A stretch of DNA of 56,570 bases from assembly GCF_027857615.1 (NCBI RefSeq), contig NZ_JAQIFT010000037.1:1-56570 (forward strand), in the 5' to 3' direction. This document shows positions 27,490 to 36,439 of this stretch, piece by piece. The position numbers were made by a program, and so were the translations under genes. This DNA is from Holtiella tumoricola (lineage in GTDB: Bacteria; Bacillota; Clostridia; Lachnospirales; Cellulosilyticaceae). The number at the start of each line of letters is the position of its first letter. The first letter of the stretch is position 1. The notes under the pieces were generated by a model, which searched no databases, was not told where the DNA came from, and saw nothing but the letters and a program-made list of their open reading frames with translations.

Positions 27490-27527
27490 AAAAGGGTATT
27501 GCACAATTGGTTGCGCAATACCCTTTT
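27490..27527. terminator. Bidirectional terminator
   Basis: A 13-bp stem (27490-27502 with 27515-27527) with A- and U-runs, between two convergent genes. Confidence 0.88.
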
Positions 27528-27539
27528 AATTTTAACGTT

Positions 27540-28172
27540 CTATTTAGCTTCTTCTACTTCAATTTTTTCTGAGTACTCAAAGTGTCTTACTTGACCTGTT
27601 ATAAGACTTACTGTTACAAGTACATCATCTTCATTATTATATTGGAATCTAAGCCCTTTATATTGTTTGTTTGTCATTGCTTTTTCGATTCCAGTGTATA
27701 CAAGCTTACTTGGGTCTTCAACAATCTTCTTCTCAGTTAAAAACTGTCTTGCAATTTCTTCTAGGTGTGATTCTTCATATTTTAAAGGTTCTTTATCTGA
27801 AGCCTCTACTACAATTGCTCCTGTTACAGCATTTGTATTAGGATCTACACTTACACCATAAGAATAAAGTTGATTTGGAACTGGATCACCTTCTACCATT
27901 CCCCTAATCATATTATTTCTGTGTAAGTAAGTAGCTGATGGTAAATCTACAAGCACATAGTTTTTACTTGCTTCCACTTTACGTTCTACACCATCTTCAA
28001 TATTCACGTCAAAATAAGTTGTAATAGCATCTTTTGCTATATCATAAAGTTCTTGTACAGCTGCCTCATCTGTAATAGGCTCTGTTTTTGTCGCTTCTGG
28101 CCCCATGCTACATCCTGTTAAAAAGGCACCTAACATTGTCATAATTCCTATTGTAAATAAAAACTTTTTCAT
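27540..28172 (-). CDS. Hypothetical lipoprotein
   Basis: A 210-residue exported protein with signal sequence MKKFLFTIGIMTMLGAF and lipobox LTGC (C21). The mature part is acidic and has repeated beta-alpha motifs reminiscent of PepSY-like folds, but I cannot assign a family. AGGAGG precedes the ATG. Monocistronic between terminator and a non-coding gap. Confidence 0.72.
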   Translation of the reverse strand: MKKFLFTIGIMTMLGAFLTGCSMGPEATKTEPITDEAAVQELYDIAKDAITTYFDVNIEDGVERKVEASKNYVLVDLPSATYLHRNNMIRGMVEGDPVPNQLYSYGVSVDPNTNAVTGAIVVEASDKEPLKYEESHLEEIARQFLTEKKIVEDPSKLVYTGIEKAMTNKQYKGLRFQYNNEDDVLVTVSLITGQVRHFEYSEKIEVEEAK

Positions 28173-28296
28173 AATTTCCTCCTACATGCTTTTTTATGTT
28201 GATTATATAAGGTCTATTTAAGACATTATAGGAGTATACTCCCGAAATATGTATAAAAAATAAACAAATGGATATTTCCTGGGCAATTTTATACCT

Positions 28297-28377
28297 TCAT
28301 AGGGATAAAGGAATCAAGAAGTGCCTCTGTATATTCATATCTTCAATTACCATTCTCTCAAAATCATTTAATGTCAT
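28297..28377 (-). CDS. Possible small protein or remnant, 26 residues
   Basis: An ATG at 28377 follows a strong TTAGGGGGAG ribosome site and opens 26 codons (starting MTLNDFERMVIEDMNIQRHF, ending LIPLSL). It begins 23 bp after the stop of the CBM9-like gene, so it would be the last gene of that transcript. It might be the start of a truncated longer gene. No similarity recognised; coding status uncertain. Confidence 0.35.
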   Translation of the reverse strand: MTLNDFERMVIEDMNIQRHFLIPLSL

Positions 28378-28400
28378 GCTGCTCCCCCTAAACTTGTTTC

Positions 28401-28997
28401 TTACTTAATAATTAATTCACCAAAGAATTCTGGTTTATGAAATGCTGGGAATGGATTAGCAATTGGATTCCAACTTCCATAATGTGGCGTATGTGTATCA
28501 TCACCACATTTATAGAAATTACCTTTAATCTTATCAGCAATGATCTCTTGGCCATATACCGCTTTAATAAATGTATCTGGAATCATAAGTTCTACTTCCC
28601 AATAACCTTCTCCTTTTGTAGCTACTGGTGTTGGTACATCAAACCCTTTATCTTTTAAGTAGAAACGGTCTCCTGGTTGACCATACTCACAAAGTACTGC
28701 TCCGTTGCTATTCATTTCAAAGTTAACATAGCCTGTACCTTCTACTTCTGGATAGTAGTTTGCGAAAAATTCCATACAACTATCTTTATAGACTGGATCA
28801 TTTGCTTCGGTATATACCGCCCTAGGATTTTCTTCCTCACATCTCATTTTAAGACAAAATCCTTGTCCTTCAATACGATATAACCATGCAGTTGTTGTAG
28901 GCATATAATCTGTACCCCATGGATAACTTGCAATACTTATTGGTTCAATCTCTTTCCAATCTACTTTTTCTGGTTTTACTTGAATTGTATAACTCAT
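28401..28997 (-). CDS. Carbohydrate-binding family 9-like protein
   Basis: A 198-residue protein with the CBM9-like (DOMON-type) beta-sandwich pattern: AWLYRIEGQGFCLKMRC, CMEFFANYYPE, YVNFEMNSNGAVL, and the terminal KPEFFGELIIK. It has no signal peptide, so it is probably cytoplasmic. In clostridia such single-domain proteins are common and their sugar ligand is unknown. GGGAGG precedes the ATG. Confidence 0.75.
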   Translation of the reverse strand: MSYTIQVKPEKVDWKEIEPISIASYPWGTDYMPTTTAWLYRIEGQGFCLKMRCEEENPRAVYTEANDPVYKDSCMEFFANYYPEVEGTGYVNFEMNSNGAVLCEYGQPGDRFYLKDKGFDVPTPVATKGEGYWEVELMIPDTFIKAVYGQEIIADKIKGNFYKCGDDTHTPHYGSWNPIANPFPAFHKPEFFGELIIK

Positions 28998-29169
28998 AAC
29001 ATCCTCCCATAATTCGCTCTTATTTTCTTTAATTCAGCTAATACTCTACTAAATTTTACCTGTAGTTTCATTATGAACTATTCTTCATTATCTTGCAATA
29101 TTTCTAAGACCATCTCAGCATATCCTACTTTATGTTTTCCAAATAGTTTTCTGCGATTCCCCTGCTTCT

Positions 29170-29904
29170 CTATACTAAATATGGACGTGTTCTTTGGGCA
29201 AATTGATGGAATTCAAAATGTTTAGGACTATGTCTAGACTGAGTAAATTCAAACATAACACCGTCATCATTATACGTGTAGTTACTTACTACAGCTACAC
29301 AATTTAATCCATCTAATTGTAGGTACTCCTCGTCTATTTGAGTAATAGGTTCAACCGTGACAATACGTTTAGCCGTCGTAATGTGGATATCTAAAGTATT
29401 TTCTAGATAGTTATAAATAGATTCCTCTGCAATTTCAGCTGTAAGATGTGAAACGACTTTGGTTAAAAAATAATTATGGTCAATAATAAGCGGCACATTC
29501 TCTAGAAAGCGTACCCTTTGCATATAATAAATTTCTTCCCCTACAGGGAATGACGTTCTTTTATGGATTTTTTCATCAACTATAAGTTTTACAAACAGAA
29601 TGACTTTTGTTGAATAAATCGTCTGATTTCTTTGTGTTGATTCATATAAAGATTCTATTCCGCTTAGAGAGTACTGAGAAGTTCTATGAGGTTGGTAAAT
29701 TACCCTAACCCCTTTTCCTTGTAATGACTGTACATAGCCTTCATTGGCAAGACTTACCAATGCACGTCTAATGGTATTTCTTGAACTGTTAAATTCTGTA
29801 ACAAATGTATTTTCTGAAGGAAGTAATTGTTGGTACTCATATTCATTAGCTTCTATACGTTCTTTAATGATTTGATATATTTTTTCATATTTTGCTTTCG
29901 GCAT
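29170..29904 (-). CDS. treR: GntR family trehalose operon repressor TreR
   Basis: A 244-residue HutC-type GntR regulator. The winged-helix domain (1-70) contains LPSENTFVTEFNSSRNTIRRAL, read as LPSENTFVTEF and NSSRNTIRRAL, and the wing LQGKGVRV. The UTRA effector domain follows. TreR proteins respond to trehalose-6-phosphate. It is divergent from the trehalose PTS gene, and two perfect palindromes lie between them. AAGGAG precedes the ATG. Confidence 0.88.
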   Translation of the reverse strand: MPKAKYEKIYQIIKERIEANEYEYQQLLPSENTFVTEFNSSRNTIRRALVSLANEGYVQSLQGKGVRVIYQPHRTSQYSLSGIESLYESTQRNQTIYSTKVILFVKLIVDEKIHKRTSFPVGEEIYYMQRVRFLENVPLIIDHNYFLTKVVSHLTAEIAEESIYNYLENTLDIHITTAKRIVTVEPITQIDEEYLQLDGLNCVAVVSNYTYNDDGVMFEFTQSRHSPKHFEFHQFAQRTRPYLV

Positions 29905-29986
29905 TATAAGGCTCCTTAGTATAGCTTATAAACAAGATTTCTTATGGTGAGTATATGATGATTAAATAAATTTTTCAAGTCAAAGA

Positions 29987-30015
29987 TTGACACACTTGTT
30001 TAAACAAGTTATGAT
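29987..30015 (+). promoter_or_regulatory. Promoter of the trehalose operon
   Basis: TTGACA (29987-29992) and TATGAT (30010-30015), 17-bp spacer. The spacer is almost completely filled by the first TreR operator. Confidence 0.85.
29994..30009. promoter_or_regulatory. TreR operator O1
   Basis: Perfect 16-bp palindrome ACTTGTTTAAACAAGT located between -35 and -10. Repressor bound here would exclude RNA polymerase. Confidence 0.85.
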
Positions 30016-30029
30016 AAAGATACTCAACA

Positions 30030-30045
30030 ACTTGTTTAAACAAGT
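30030..30045. promoter_or_regulatory. TreR operator O2
   Basis: Second identical 16-bp palindrome, 36 bp downstream of O1, just after the predicted transcription start. Confidence 0.85.
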
Positions 30046-30081
30046 ACATAAAAATAATATACTAATTAGGAGAATAATAAC

Positions 30082-31503
30082 ATGGGAAAATTCGAAAAAG
30101 ACTCTCAAGCATTATTAGAATTAGTTGGTGGAAAAGAAAATATTGCAGCACTTTCTCATTGTATGACTCGATTACGTTTTGCACTGGTTGATCCAAAAAA
30201 GGCTAATGTTGCTGGAATTGAAAAGCTTTCTTCTGTCAAAGGATGCTTCACACAATCTGGTCAATTCCAAGTTATCATAGGAAATGAAGTTTCGCAATTT
30301 TACAATGAGTTTACAGCCTATTCAGGTGTAGATGGTAGTTCAAAAGAATCTGTTAAAGAAGTTTCAAAAAATAATCAAACCTCTCTTCAAAGAATCATGA
30401 CAAATATAGCTGAAATCTTTGCACCACTTATTCCAGCTATTATTACAGGTGGTTTAATTTTAGGATTCCGTAATATTATTGGAGAACTTCTCCTTTTCAA
30501 TAACGGTACACAAACACTTACAGATATCTCTCAATTCTGGGCTGGAATTAATAGCTTCTTATGGCTTATTGGTGAAGCGATCTTCCACTTCTTACCTGTA
30601 GGTATTACTTGGTCTATTACTAAGAAAATGAATACTTCTCAAATACTAGGTATCGTTCTTGGTATTACCTTAGTATCACCTCAATTACTTAATGCATACG
30701 CTGTGGCAGGTACGCCAGTAGGTGAAATTCCTGTTTGGGACTTTGGTTTTGCACAAGTTCAAATGATTGGTTACCAAGCTCAAGTTTTACCAGCTATTTT
30801 AGCCGGATTTACACTTGTATACTTAGAACGTTTCTTTAGAAAGATTTGTCCATCTGTGATTTCTATGATTGTTGTACCTTTCTGTTCATTAATACTTTCT
30901 GTAGTTATTGCACATATGGTTTTAGGTCCAATCGGTTGGGCAATTGGTTCATTTATTTCAAGTATCGTTTATGCAGGATTAAATAGCTCTTTCAAAGTAG
31001 TCTTTGCAGCTTTATTTGGTTTCCTTTACTCACCTCTTGTTATTACAGGATTACATCATATGTCAAATGCTATCGACTTACAGCTTATCGCTGATTTTGG
31101 TGGCACAAGCCTCTGGCCTATGATTGCACTTTCAAATATTGCTCAAGGGTCAGCTGTTCTTGGCTATATGTTCTTAAAACGTAAAGACCAAGCACTTAAA
31201 GAAATTACAGTTCCTGCTGCTATTTCATGTTACCTAGGCGTTACAGAGCCTGCTATGTTTGGTGTTAACTTAAAATATGTCTTCCCATTCTTCTGTGCAA
31301 TGGTAGGTTCTGGGATTGCAGCTGTAGTATCTGTTGGATTCGGCGTAATGGCTAATTCAATCGGAGTTGGTGGACTCCCTGGTATTTTATCTATTCAACC
31401 ACAATCAATGCCAATCTTTGCTCTATGCATGTTAATCGCTATCGTCGTACCTTTTACACTTACTTATATGGTTGGCAAAAGAAAGGGAATTTGTAATGAA
31501 TAA
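30082..31503 (+). CDS. treP: PTS trehalose transporter subunit IIBC
   Basis: A 473-residue phosphotransferase permease that imports and phosphorylates trehalose to trehalose-6-phosphate. The IIB domain (1-85) has the phosphocysteine in LSHCMTRLRF (C27). The IIC domain starts near 100 with multiple membrane helices and the sugar-site loop PLVITGLHHMSNAID and GVTEPAMFG. It lacks a IIA domain, so it must use a IIA-Glc encoded elsewhere. TreP overlaps treC by 8 bp. Confidence 0.93.
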   Translation: MGKFEKDSQALLELVGGKENIAALSHCMTRLRFALVDPKKANVAGIEKLSSVKGCFTQSGQFQVIIGNEVSQFYNEFTAYSGVDGSSKESVKEVSKNNQTSLQRIMTNIAEIFAPLIPAIITGGLILGFRNIIGELLLFNNGTQTLTDISQFWAGINSFLWLIGEAIFHFLPVGITWSITKKMNTSQILGIVLGITLVSPQLLNAYAVAGTPVGEIPVWDFGFAQVQMIGYQAQVLPAILAGFTLVYLERFFRKICPSVISMIVVPFCSLILSVVIAHMVLGPIGWAIGSFISSIVYAGLNSSFKVVFAALFGFLYSPLVITGLHHMSNAIDLQLIADFGGTSLWPMIALSNIAQGSAVLGYMFLKRKDQALKEITVPAAISCYLGVTEPAMFGVNLKYVFPFFCAMVGSGIAAVVSVGFGVMANSIGVGGLPGILSIQPQSMPIFALCMLIAIVVPFTLTYMVGKRKGICNE

Positions 31504-33127
31504 ATTTGAAGAAGCCGTTGTTTATCAAATCTACCCAAAATCTTTCTTTGATACAACTGGAAATGGCTTAGGAGATATTAAAGGCGTTATAACAAAATTA
31601 GATTATCTTAAAAATCTAGGTGTTGATTACATCTGGTTGACACCTTTTTTTGTATCGCCTCAAAGAGATAATGGCTATGATGTAGCTAATTATGTAGAGA
31701 TTGATAAAATGTATGGCACAATGAGTGATGTCGATGCACTCATTCATGAAGCCGATCAAAGAGGTATAGGGATCATGCTAGACATGGTCTTTAACCATAC
31801 TTCAACAGAACATGTTTGGTTTCAAAAAGCATTAGCTGGTGACCCAGAGTATATGGATTATTATATCTTTAAAGATGAGCCAACCAATTGGCAATCTAAG
31901 TTTGGTGGAAGTGCATGGGAATATGTAGAGCATTTAAACAAATGGTATCTTCACTTATTCGATGTGACACAAGCTGATCTAAATTGGAATAATCCTAACG
32001 TACGTGAAGAACTAAAAAATGTTATTCGTTTTTGGAAAGCAAAAGGAATAAAAGGATTTAGATTTGACGTTGTTAATCTTATTTCAAAACCTGAACTTTT
32101 CGAAGATGATCATGAAGGCGATGGACGTAGATTCTATACTGACGGTCCTCATGTTCATGAATACCTGAAAGAACTTGTTCAAGATACAGGTATCGAAGAT
32201 ATGATTACTGTTGGAGAAATGTCTTCTACTTCTATTGAACAATGCATGCGCTATGCCAATCCACAAGAAAAAGAGTTGGCTATGTGCTTTAACTTCCATC
32301 ATCTCAAAGTGGATTACAAAAATAATCAAAAATGGGTCTTACAAGATTGTGACTACGATTTATTAAAGTCACTCTTCGATGAGTGGCAAACACGCTTACA
32401 AGAAGTAGATTCTTCTTGTGCAGTCTTTTTAAACAACCATGATCAGCCAAGAAGTGTTTCTCGCTTTGGGGATGATACATGCAACTGGGACATCTCTGCT
32501 AAAATGCTAGCAACTATGATTCACTTTTTAAAGGGAACACCTTATATCTATCAAGGTGAAGAAATTGGTATGACCAATGCCCACTATAAAGAAATTGATC
32601 AATATAGAGATGTAGAATCTCTTAATTACTACCATATCCTCATAGATGAAGGTAAGCCTCAAGAAGAAGTCATGCATATCTTAGGTGAACGTTCAAGAGA
32701 TAACTCAAGAACACCTATGCAATGGGATACTTCACTTAATGCTGGATTTACTAGTGGCACACCTTGGCTTGGAGTTAATACAAACTATACTCAAATTAAT
32801 GTAGAAAACCAACTTGATGATCCTAACTCTATTTTTAGTTATTACAAACAACTTATAAAGCTTAGAAAACAATATAAAGTGATTGCACACGGTCATTATG
32901 TACCTTATGAGACTTCAACTCCAAGTCTCTACATCTACCAAAGAGTGTATCAAAACGAAAAATGCTTGGTACTCTTAAACCTTAACAAGGAAAATAAGAC
33001 AGTGTCATTAGATAACTTAGGAGATTTCAAAGCTTTAATTCATAACTATGAAGATCTTATAATTACTGATCAAACAGTAGAATTAAGACCTTTTGAGGCT
33101 ATTGTACTTCTTAGTACACCAGCTTAA
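31496..33127 (+). CDS. treC: Alpha,alpha-phosphotrehalase (trehalose-6-phosphate hydrolase)
   Basis: A 543-residue GH13 enzyme that splits trehalose-6-phosphate into glucose and glucose-6-phosphate in the cytoplasm. Conserved GH13 regions are DMVFNHTS, GFRFDVVNL (nucleophile Asp), the acid Glu in TVGEMSS, and FLNNHDQPR. The ATG at 31496 overlaps treP and has AAAGGG upstream; an earlier ATG at 31472 lies inside treP without a site. Confidence 0.93.
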   Translation: MNKFEEAVVYQIYPKSFFDTTGNGLGDIKGVITKLDYLKNLGVDYIWLTPFFVSPQRDNGYDVANYVEIDKMYGTMSDVDALIHEADQRGIGIMLDMVFNHTSTEHVWFQKALAGDPEYMDYYIFKDEPTNWQSKFGGSAWEYVEHLNKWYLHLFDVTQADLNWNNPNVREELKNVIRFWKAKGIKGFRFDVVNLISKPELFEDDHEGDGRRFYTDGPHVHEYLKELVQDTGIEDMITVGEMSSTSIEQCMRYANPQEKELAMCFNFHHLKVDYKNNQKWVLQDCDYDLLKSLFDEWQTRLQEVDSSCAVFLNNHDQPRSVSRFGDDTCNWDISAKMLATMIHFLKGTPYIYQGEEIGMTNAHYKEIDQYRDVESLNYYHILIDEGKPQEEVMHILGERSRDNSRTPMQWDTSLNAGFTSGTPWLGVNTNYTQINVENQLDDPNSIFSYYKQLIKLRKQYKVIAHGHYVPYETSTPSLYIYQRVYQNEKCLVLLNLNKENKTVSLDNLGDFKALIHNYEDLIITDQTVELRPFEAIVLLSTPA

Positions 33128-33150
33128 ATGAATATTTGTTAATCAAATTA

Positions 33151-33199
33151 AAAAAGGTAAGAGGCAACACTTTTATGAGATGTTGCCTCTTATCTTTTT
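33151..33199 (+). terminator. Terminator of the trehalose operon
   Basis: An 18-bp stem (33152-33169 with 33181-33198, one wobble pair) and U-run. Confidence 0.88.
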
Positions 33200-33248
33200 A
33201 TATAAAATTATATTTTACTTAAAAGAATAACTATTTTATTAATTAAAT

Positions 33249-33764
33249 TTAAAATATCACTTCATACTTGTAGTCTTTCATAGTAATATCTGTTCCTCTT
33301 TTCTTATAAGTGCTTTCACTTACAATTTCCCCTCCACATTTCTGTGCGACACGGTTAGAAGCAATATTTTCCTGACTTACAAAAATAGTTACTTTCTTTG
33401 CACCCTGACTGCGGGCATAGGCAATCATTCCTTGAGCAATTTCAGTTGCATAACCTTTATTCCAGAAATCTTTATGTACACAGTAAGCAATATCATATAT
33501 CTCCTTGTCCTCACTCATAATAAAACTACATGTTCCCACTGGTTCCAGAGAATCCTTTAAGACTGGAATTAAATAGCAACATTCATCATCTTCACCCAAG
33601 CTCTCTAACTGTTTCACATATTCATAGTCTATTTCTTCTTTTCCCTCATCTGGTAAATATTTACCCATTTCTTTATCATTCCAAATACTGTATGCCCACA
33701 AGGCATCATCTTTTGTAAACCCCCTTAACAAAAGTCTTGAAGTTTCAATATTTTTTATCTTCAT
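33249..33764 (-). CDS. GNAT family N-acetyltransferase (RimJ/RimL type)
   Basis: A 171-residue acetyltransferase. It starts MKIKNIETSRLLLRGFTKDD, the RimJ/L-type opening, with the acetyl-CoA loop FWNKGYATEIAQG (about 104-116) and VSQENIASNRVAQKCGG. AGGGAG precedes the ATG. Substrate unknown. Confidence 0.86.
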   Translation of the reverse strand: MKIKNIETSRLLLRGFTKDDALWAYSIWNDKEMGKYLPDEGKEEIDYEYVKQLESLGEDDECCYLIPVLKDSLEPVGTCSFIMSEDKEIYDIAYCVHKDFWNKGYATEIAQGMIAYARSQGAKKVTIFVSQENIASNRVAQKCGGEIVSESTYKKRGTDITMKDYKYEVIF

Positions 33765-33878
33765 TTCAAATCTCCCTTATACTGATGTTATATTATCCTT
33801 ACAAATTCTAATTCATCAATTTATAAAATATCTATTGATTTGGTACACCTCTATCTAATAAACTATCTCTTGAGCTTA

Positions 33879-34484
33879 TTACTTGATTACCAGTTCTTTT
33901 ATATAACTACTAAAATACTTACCACACTTTTCAACCTCACCAAGAACTCTCTTAATTCCATATTCACTCTCAAACCAATTATCCTTAGTAATTCCTTGTG
34001 TAATTACAGGGCAAACATAAAACTCTATATTAGGAAATACTACACTATATGTCATCAGGGCTCGTCTAGCATGGAATGCCTGACATACTAAAATTGCTTT
34101 ATTTACTTCTAAATGATTCTCTTCTAATATTTTTTTAGAAAACAATGCATTTTCATATGTATTCATTGACTCTTCTTCTTTGAGAATTGCCTCACATGGT
34201 ACACCATTTTTTATAAGTACTTCTTTGCAAAATCCCCAATCTGTTTCATAAAAACCTTCATAGTTAGTACCTTTAACATTTTTAATAGCAAATGTATTAT
34301 TTTTACTACTGTACTTGCCTGCTGGGATTACTAACTTTGATAGTCCTTGTTTATACAACTCTGCCGCTAATTCTGGTAATTGATATTTTGACGAACCCGG
34401 TATAAAAATAATATCGACCTCCTCAATTGTAGATATATCACTTTCTACAAATATAAATTCCGTTATATCCTTTAATATTTTCAT
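33879..34484 (-). CDS. YdcF family protein (DUF218-like)
   Basis: A 201-residue protein of the YdcF/ElyC type. The family's motifs are VDIIFIPGSSKYQLPELAAEL (read VDIIFIPGSS then KYQLPELAAEL), the ESMNTYENALFSKKIL region, and VCQAFHARRALMTY, where catalysis or ligand binding is thought to occur. The ATG at 34484 with AGGGG nine bases upstream is preferred to a GTG at 34502. Function unclear; no membrane helix is seen. Confidence 0.78.
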   Translation of the reverse strand: MKILKDITEFIFVESDISTIEEVDIIFIPGSSKYQLPELAAELYKQGLSKLVIPAGKYSSKNNTFAIKNVKGTNYEGFYETDWGFCKEVLIKNGVPCEAILKEEESMNTYENALFSKKILEENHLEVNKAILVCQAFHARRALMTYSVVFPNIEFYVCPVITQGITKDNWFESEYGIKRVLGEVEKCGKYFSSYIKELVIK

Positions 34485-34601
34485 TATGAAAATCCCCTTC
34501 ACCTTTTAATATATCAACTAAACACTTATCTATTGGTTTATCTTATTTTAAACTCTATCTTATAAGTTAAAATACTTCAACAATTAATACATCTAAACAA
34601 C

Positions 34602-34632
34602 AAAAAGGGAGTGGTTCTCAACACTCCCTTTA
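34602..34632 (-). terminator. Terminator of asrABC
   Basis: A 10-bp stem AAAGGGAGTG (34604-34613) with CACTCCCTTT (34622-34631), followed on the minus strand by a U-run, 42 bp after the asrC stop. Confidence 0.85.
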
Positions 34633-34673
34633 TTTTATCTCTATTCAATTCCAACCTAGTTCACTCTATGCTC

Positions 34674-35636
34674 TTAATAGTGAATGCCACTCCAGTATAC
34701 ATTGTTAATCACAATAGCTTCTTCTGGAAGGTTCACATCTTTAAGTGCCCATTTTTTGAACTCCATAAAGCCTGTACGGTCAACAATATATCCTATATGT
34801 TCTTTTCCGCCTGGAGCGCCTCTATCAATATACTCATTTACATAGTCATACGTGTTTAAGATGATTTTGATAATACTTGCTTCATCTGCCCATACAATGA
34901 AGTCTTCTGCAAGTCTTGGGTTTTTCTTACCTGTTCTACCCATAATAGCAAGTCTGTAGTATTTTTCTTTACTTCTTGTCCATGCACCTGTTGGACATGC
35001 ATTAATACAAACACCACATCCTACGCATTTATCTGCTTGACGTTCTACACGGTAGTTCTTAGCGGATAAGCAACCTACTGAGCGCGTTTTACATCCTTTT
35101 ACACAAGCACCACAAGATACACAACGATTAGGATCATATTGTGGCATTGTCATTCCAATAATACCAAAGTCTTGCATCCTTGCTTTAATACAGTCATTTT
35201 GGCAGCCTGTTAAACCTACTTTGAAGTGAAGGTCATTTGGGAAAATAGCTTTTTCAATCTCTTTAGCAAAGTTTGTTGTATTGTAATTCGCAAACGGACA
35301 TACTTTATTACCAATACATGCTGAGATATTACGTGTACCTGCTGATGTATAACCTTTTCCTGGTACTTCTTGATTAATTTCAAGCCCTTCAATAAGAGGT
35401 TGAAGCATTTCATTGACTTTATCTATATCTTCAAATTTGATACCTAAAATTTCAAATCCTTGACGAATAGTAATGTGTACTTGACCATTTCCATAGCGCT
35501 CTGCAATCTCTTGAATTTTACCAAGGTATTCTGCTTTAATAAGACCACCTGGAACACGTACTCTTGATGCTGTAATACCTCTTACTTTAGTTACCCTAAA
35601 AGCATTCTTTTTAAGTTTCTTTGTATTAATATCCAT
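34674..35636 (-). CDS. asrC: Anaerobic sulfite reductase subunit C
   Basis: A 320-residue siroheme and [4Fe-4S] subunit that carries the sulfite-to-sulfide active site. The siroheme/cluster ligands are CIGNKVCPF and TGCQNDC. A ferredoxin-like insertion supplies CVSCGACVKGC and CVGCGVCINACP. It is the last gene of asrABC, 11 bp after asrB. Confidence 0.95.
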   Translation of the reverse strand: MDINTKKLKKNAFRVTKVRGITASRVRVPGGLIKAEYLGKIQEIAERYGNGQVHITIRQGFEILGIKFEDIDKVNEMLQPLIEGLEINQEVPGKGYTSAGTRNISACIGNKVCPFANYNTTNFAKEIEKAIFPNDLHFKVGLTGCQNDCIKARMQDFGIIGMTMPQYDPNRCVSCGACVKGCKTRSVGCLSAKNYRVERQADKCVGCGVCINACPTGAWTRSKEKYYRLAIMGRTGKKNPRLAEDFIVWADEASIIKIILNTYDYVNEYIDRGAPGGKEHIGYIVDRTGFMEFKKWALKDVNLPEEAIVINNVYWSGIHY

Positions 35637-35647
35637 CGCTATTCCTC

Positions 35648-36439
35648 CTAGTCTCTTAATAACTTACCTTGAGTATAATTAAATACAGGTCCTTCTAAGC
35701 AAATGTAAGTGTCACCAATCTTACAATGTCCACATTTTCCAATTCCACAGCACATTTTACGTTCTTGAGAAATCCAGATATTTTCTTCTTTGATTCCACG
35801 TTTTAAGAATTCTTGTACTGTAAATTTCATCATAATAGGTGGCCCAACAACGACTACTTGTACATCTTCTAAATCTTCAATTGGAAGTTCAGGAATATAT
35901 TTTGTAACAAGTCCTACTGGCCCTGTGTAGCCTTCTGGTGCCTGATCTACAGTAACTGTAATATCAGCGGTTTCACTCCATACTTTTAAATCATCTTTAA
36001 ATAATACATCTTCTGGTGATTTAAATCCTGTGATAAGTGTAAGCTTCTTGCATTCTTCTGGGTGTTTCGCAAAGTGATCAACAATACCTCTTACTGGTGA
36101 AAGCCCTGTTCCCCCTGCTACAACAACTATTTCATGATTTCTATAATCATTTAAGTCAAATCCATTACCATATGGACCTCTTAAAAAGAGTTTGTCTCCT
36201 ACATATTTTTCAAAGATTTCATTGGTTACTTTTCCTACTTTACGGATAGTAAGGTCAATAGTACCTTCACCAATACCACTTACTGAAATAGGTGCTTCAC
36301 CGTATTTAGGAAGAGATACTTCAAAGAATTGTCCTGGCTTTACTTCACCTGTAAATGCCATACGGAACGTATACTCTATCTCTGTATGTTTAATAACTTC
36401 TTTAATTTCTGATATAAAAGGGATATATTCGTTTTTCAT
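35648..36439 (-). CDS. asrB: Anaerobic sulfite reductase subunit B
   Basis: A 263-residue flavin/NAD(P)H-binding subunit related to dihydroorotate dehydrogenase electron-transfer subunits. FAD-binding RGPYGNGFDL and NAD-binding VVVAGGTGLSPVRG are visible, with a C-terminal [2Fe-2S] motif CCGIGKCGHCKIGDTYIC. It feeds electrons from NADH to AsrC. The start overlaps the asrA stop by one base (TAATG). Confidence 0.95.
   Translation of the reverse strand: MKNEYIPFISEIKEVIKHTEIEYTFRMAFTGEVKPGQFFEVSLPKYGEAPISVSGIGEGTIDLTIRKVGKVTNEIFEKYVGDKLFLRGPYGNGFDLNDYRNHEIVVVAGGTGLSPVRGIVDHFAKHPEECKKLTLITGFKSPEDVLFKDDLKVWSETADITVTVDQAPEGYTGPVGLVTKYIPELPIEDLEDVQVVVVGPPIMMKFTVQEFLKRGIKEENIWISQERKMCCGIGKCGHCKIGDTYICLEGPVFNYTQGKLLRD

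Noticed and set aside
29078..29168. Minus-strand open stretch after treR reading KHKVGYAEMVLEILQDNEE before a stop
   Set aside because: It has no start codon near the GGGG purine run and only about 30 codons; at most a remnant.
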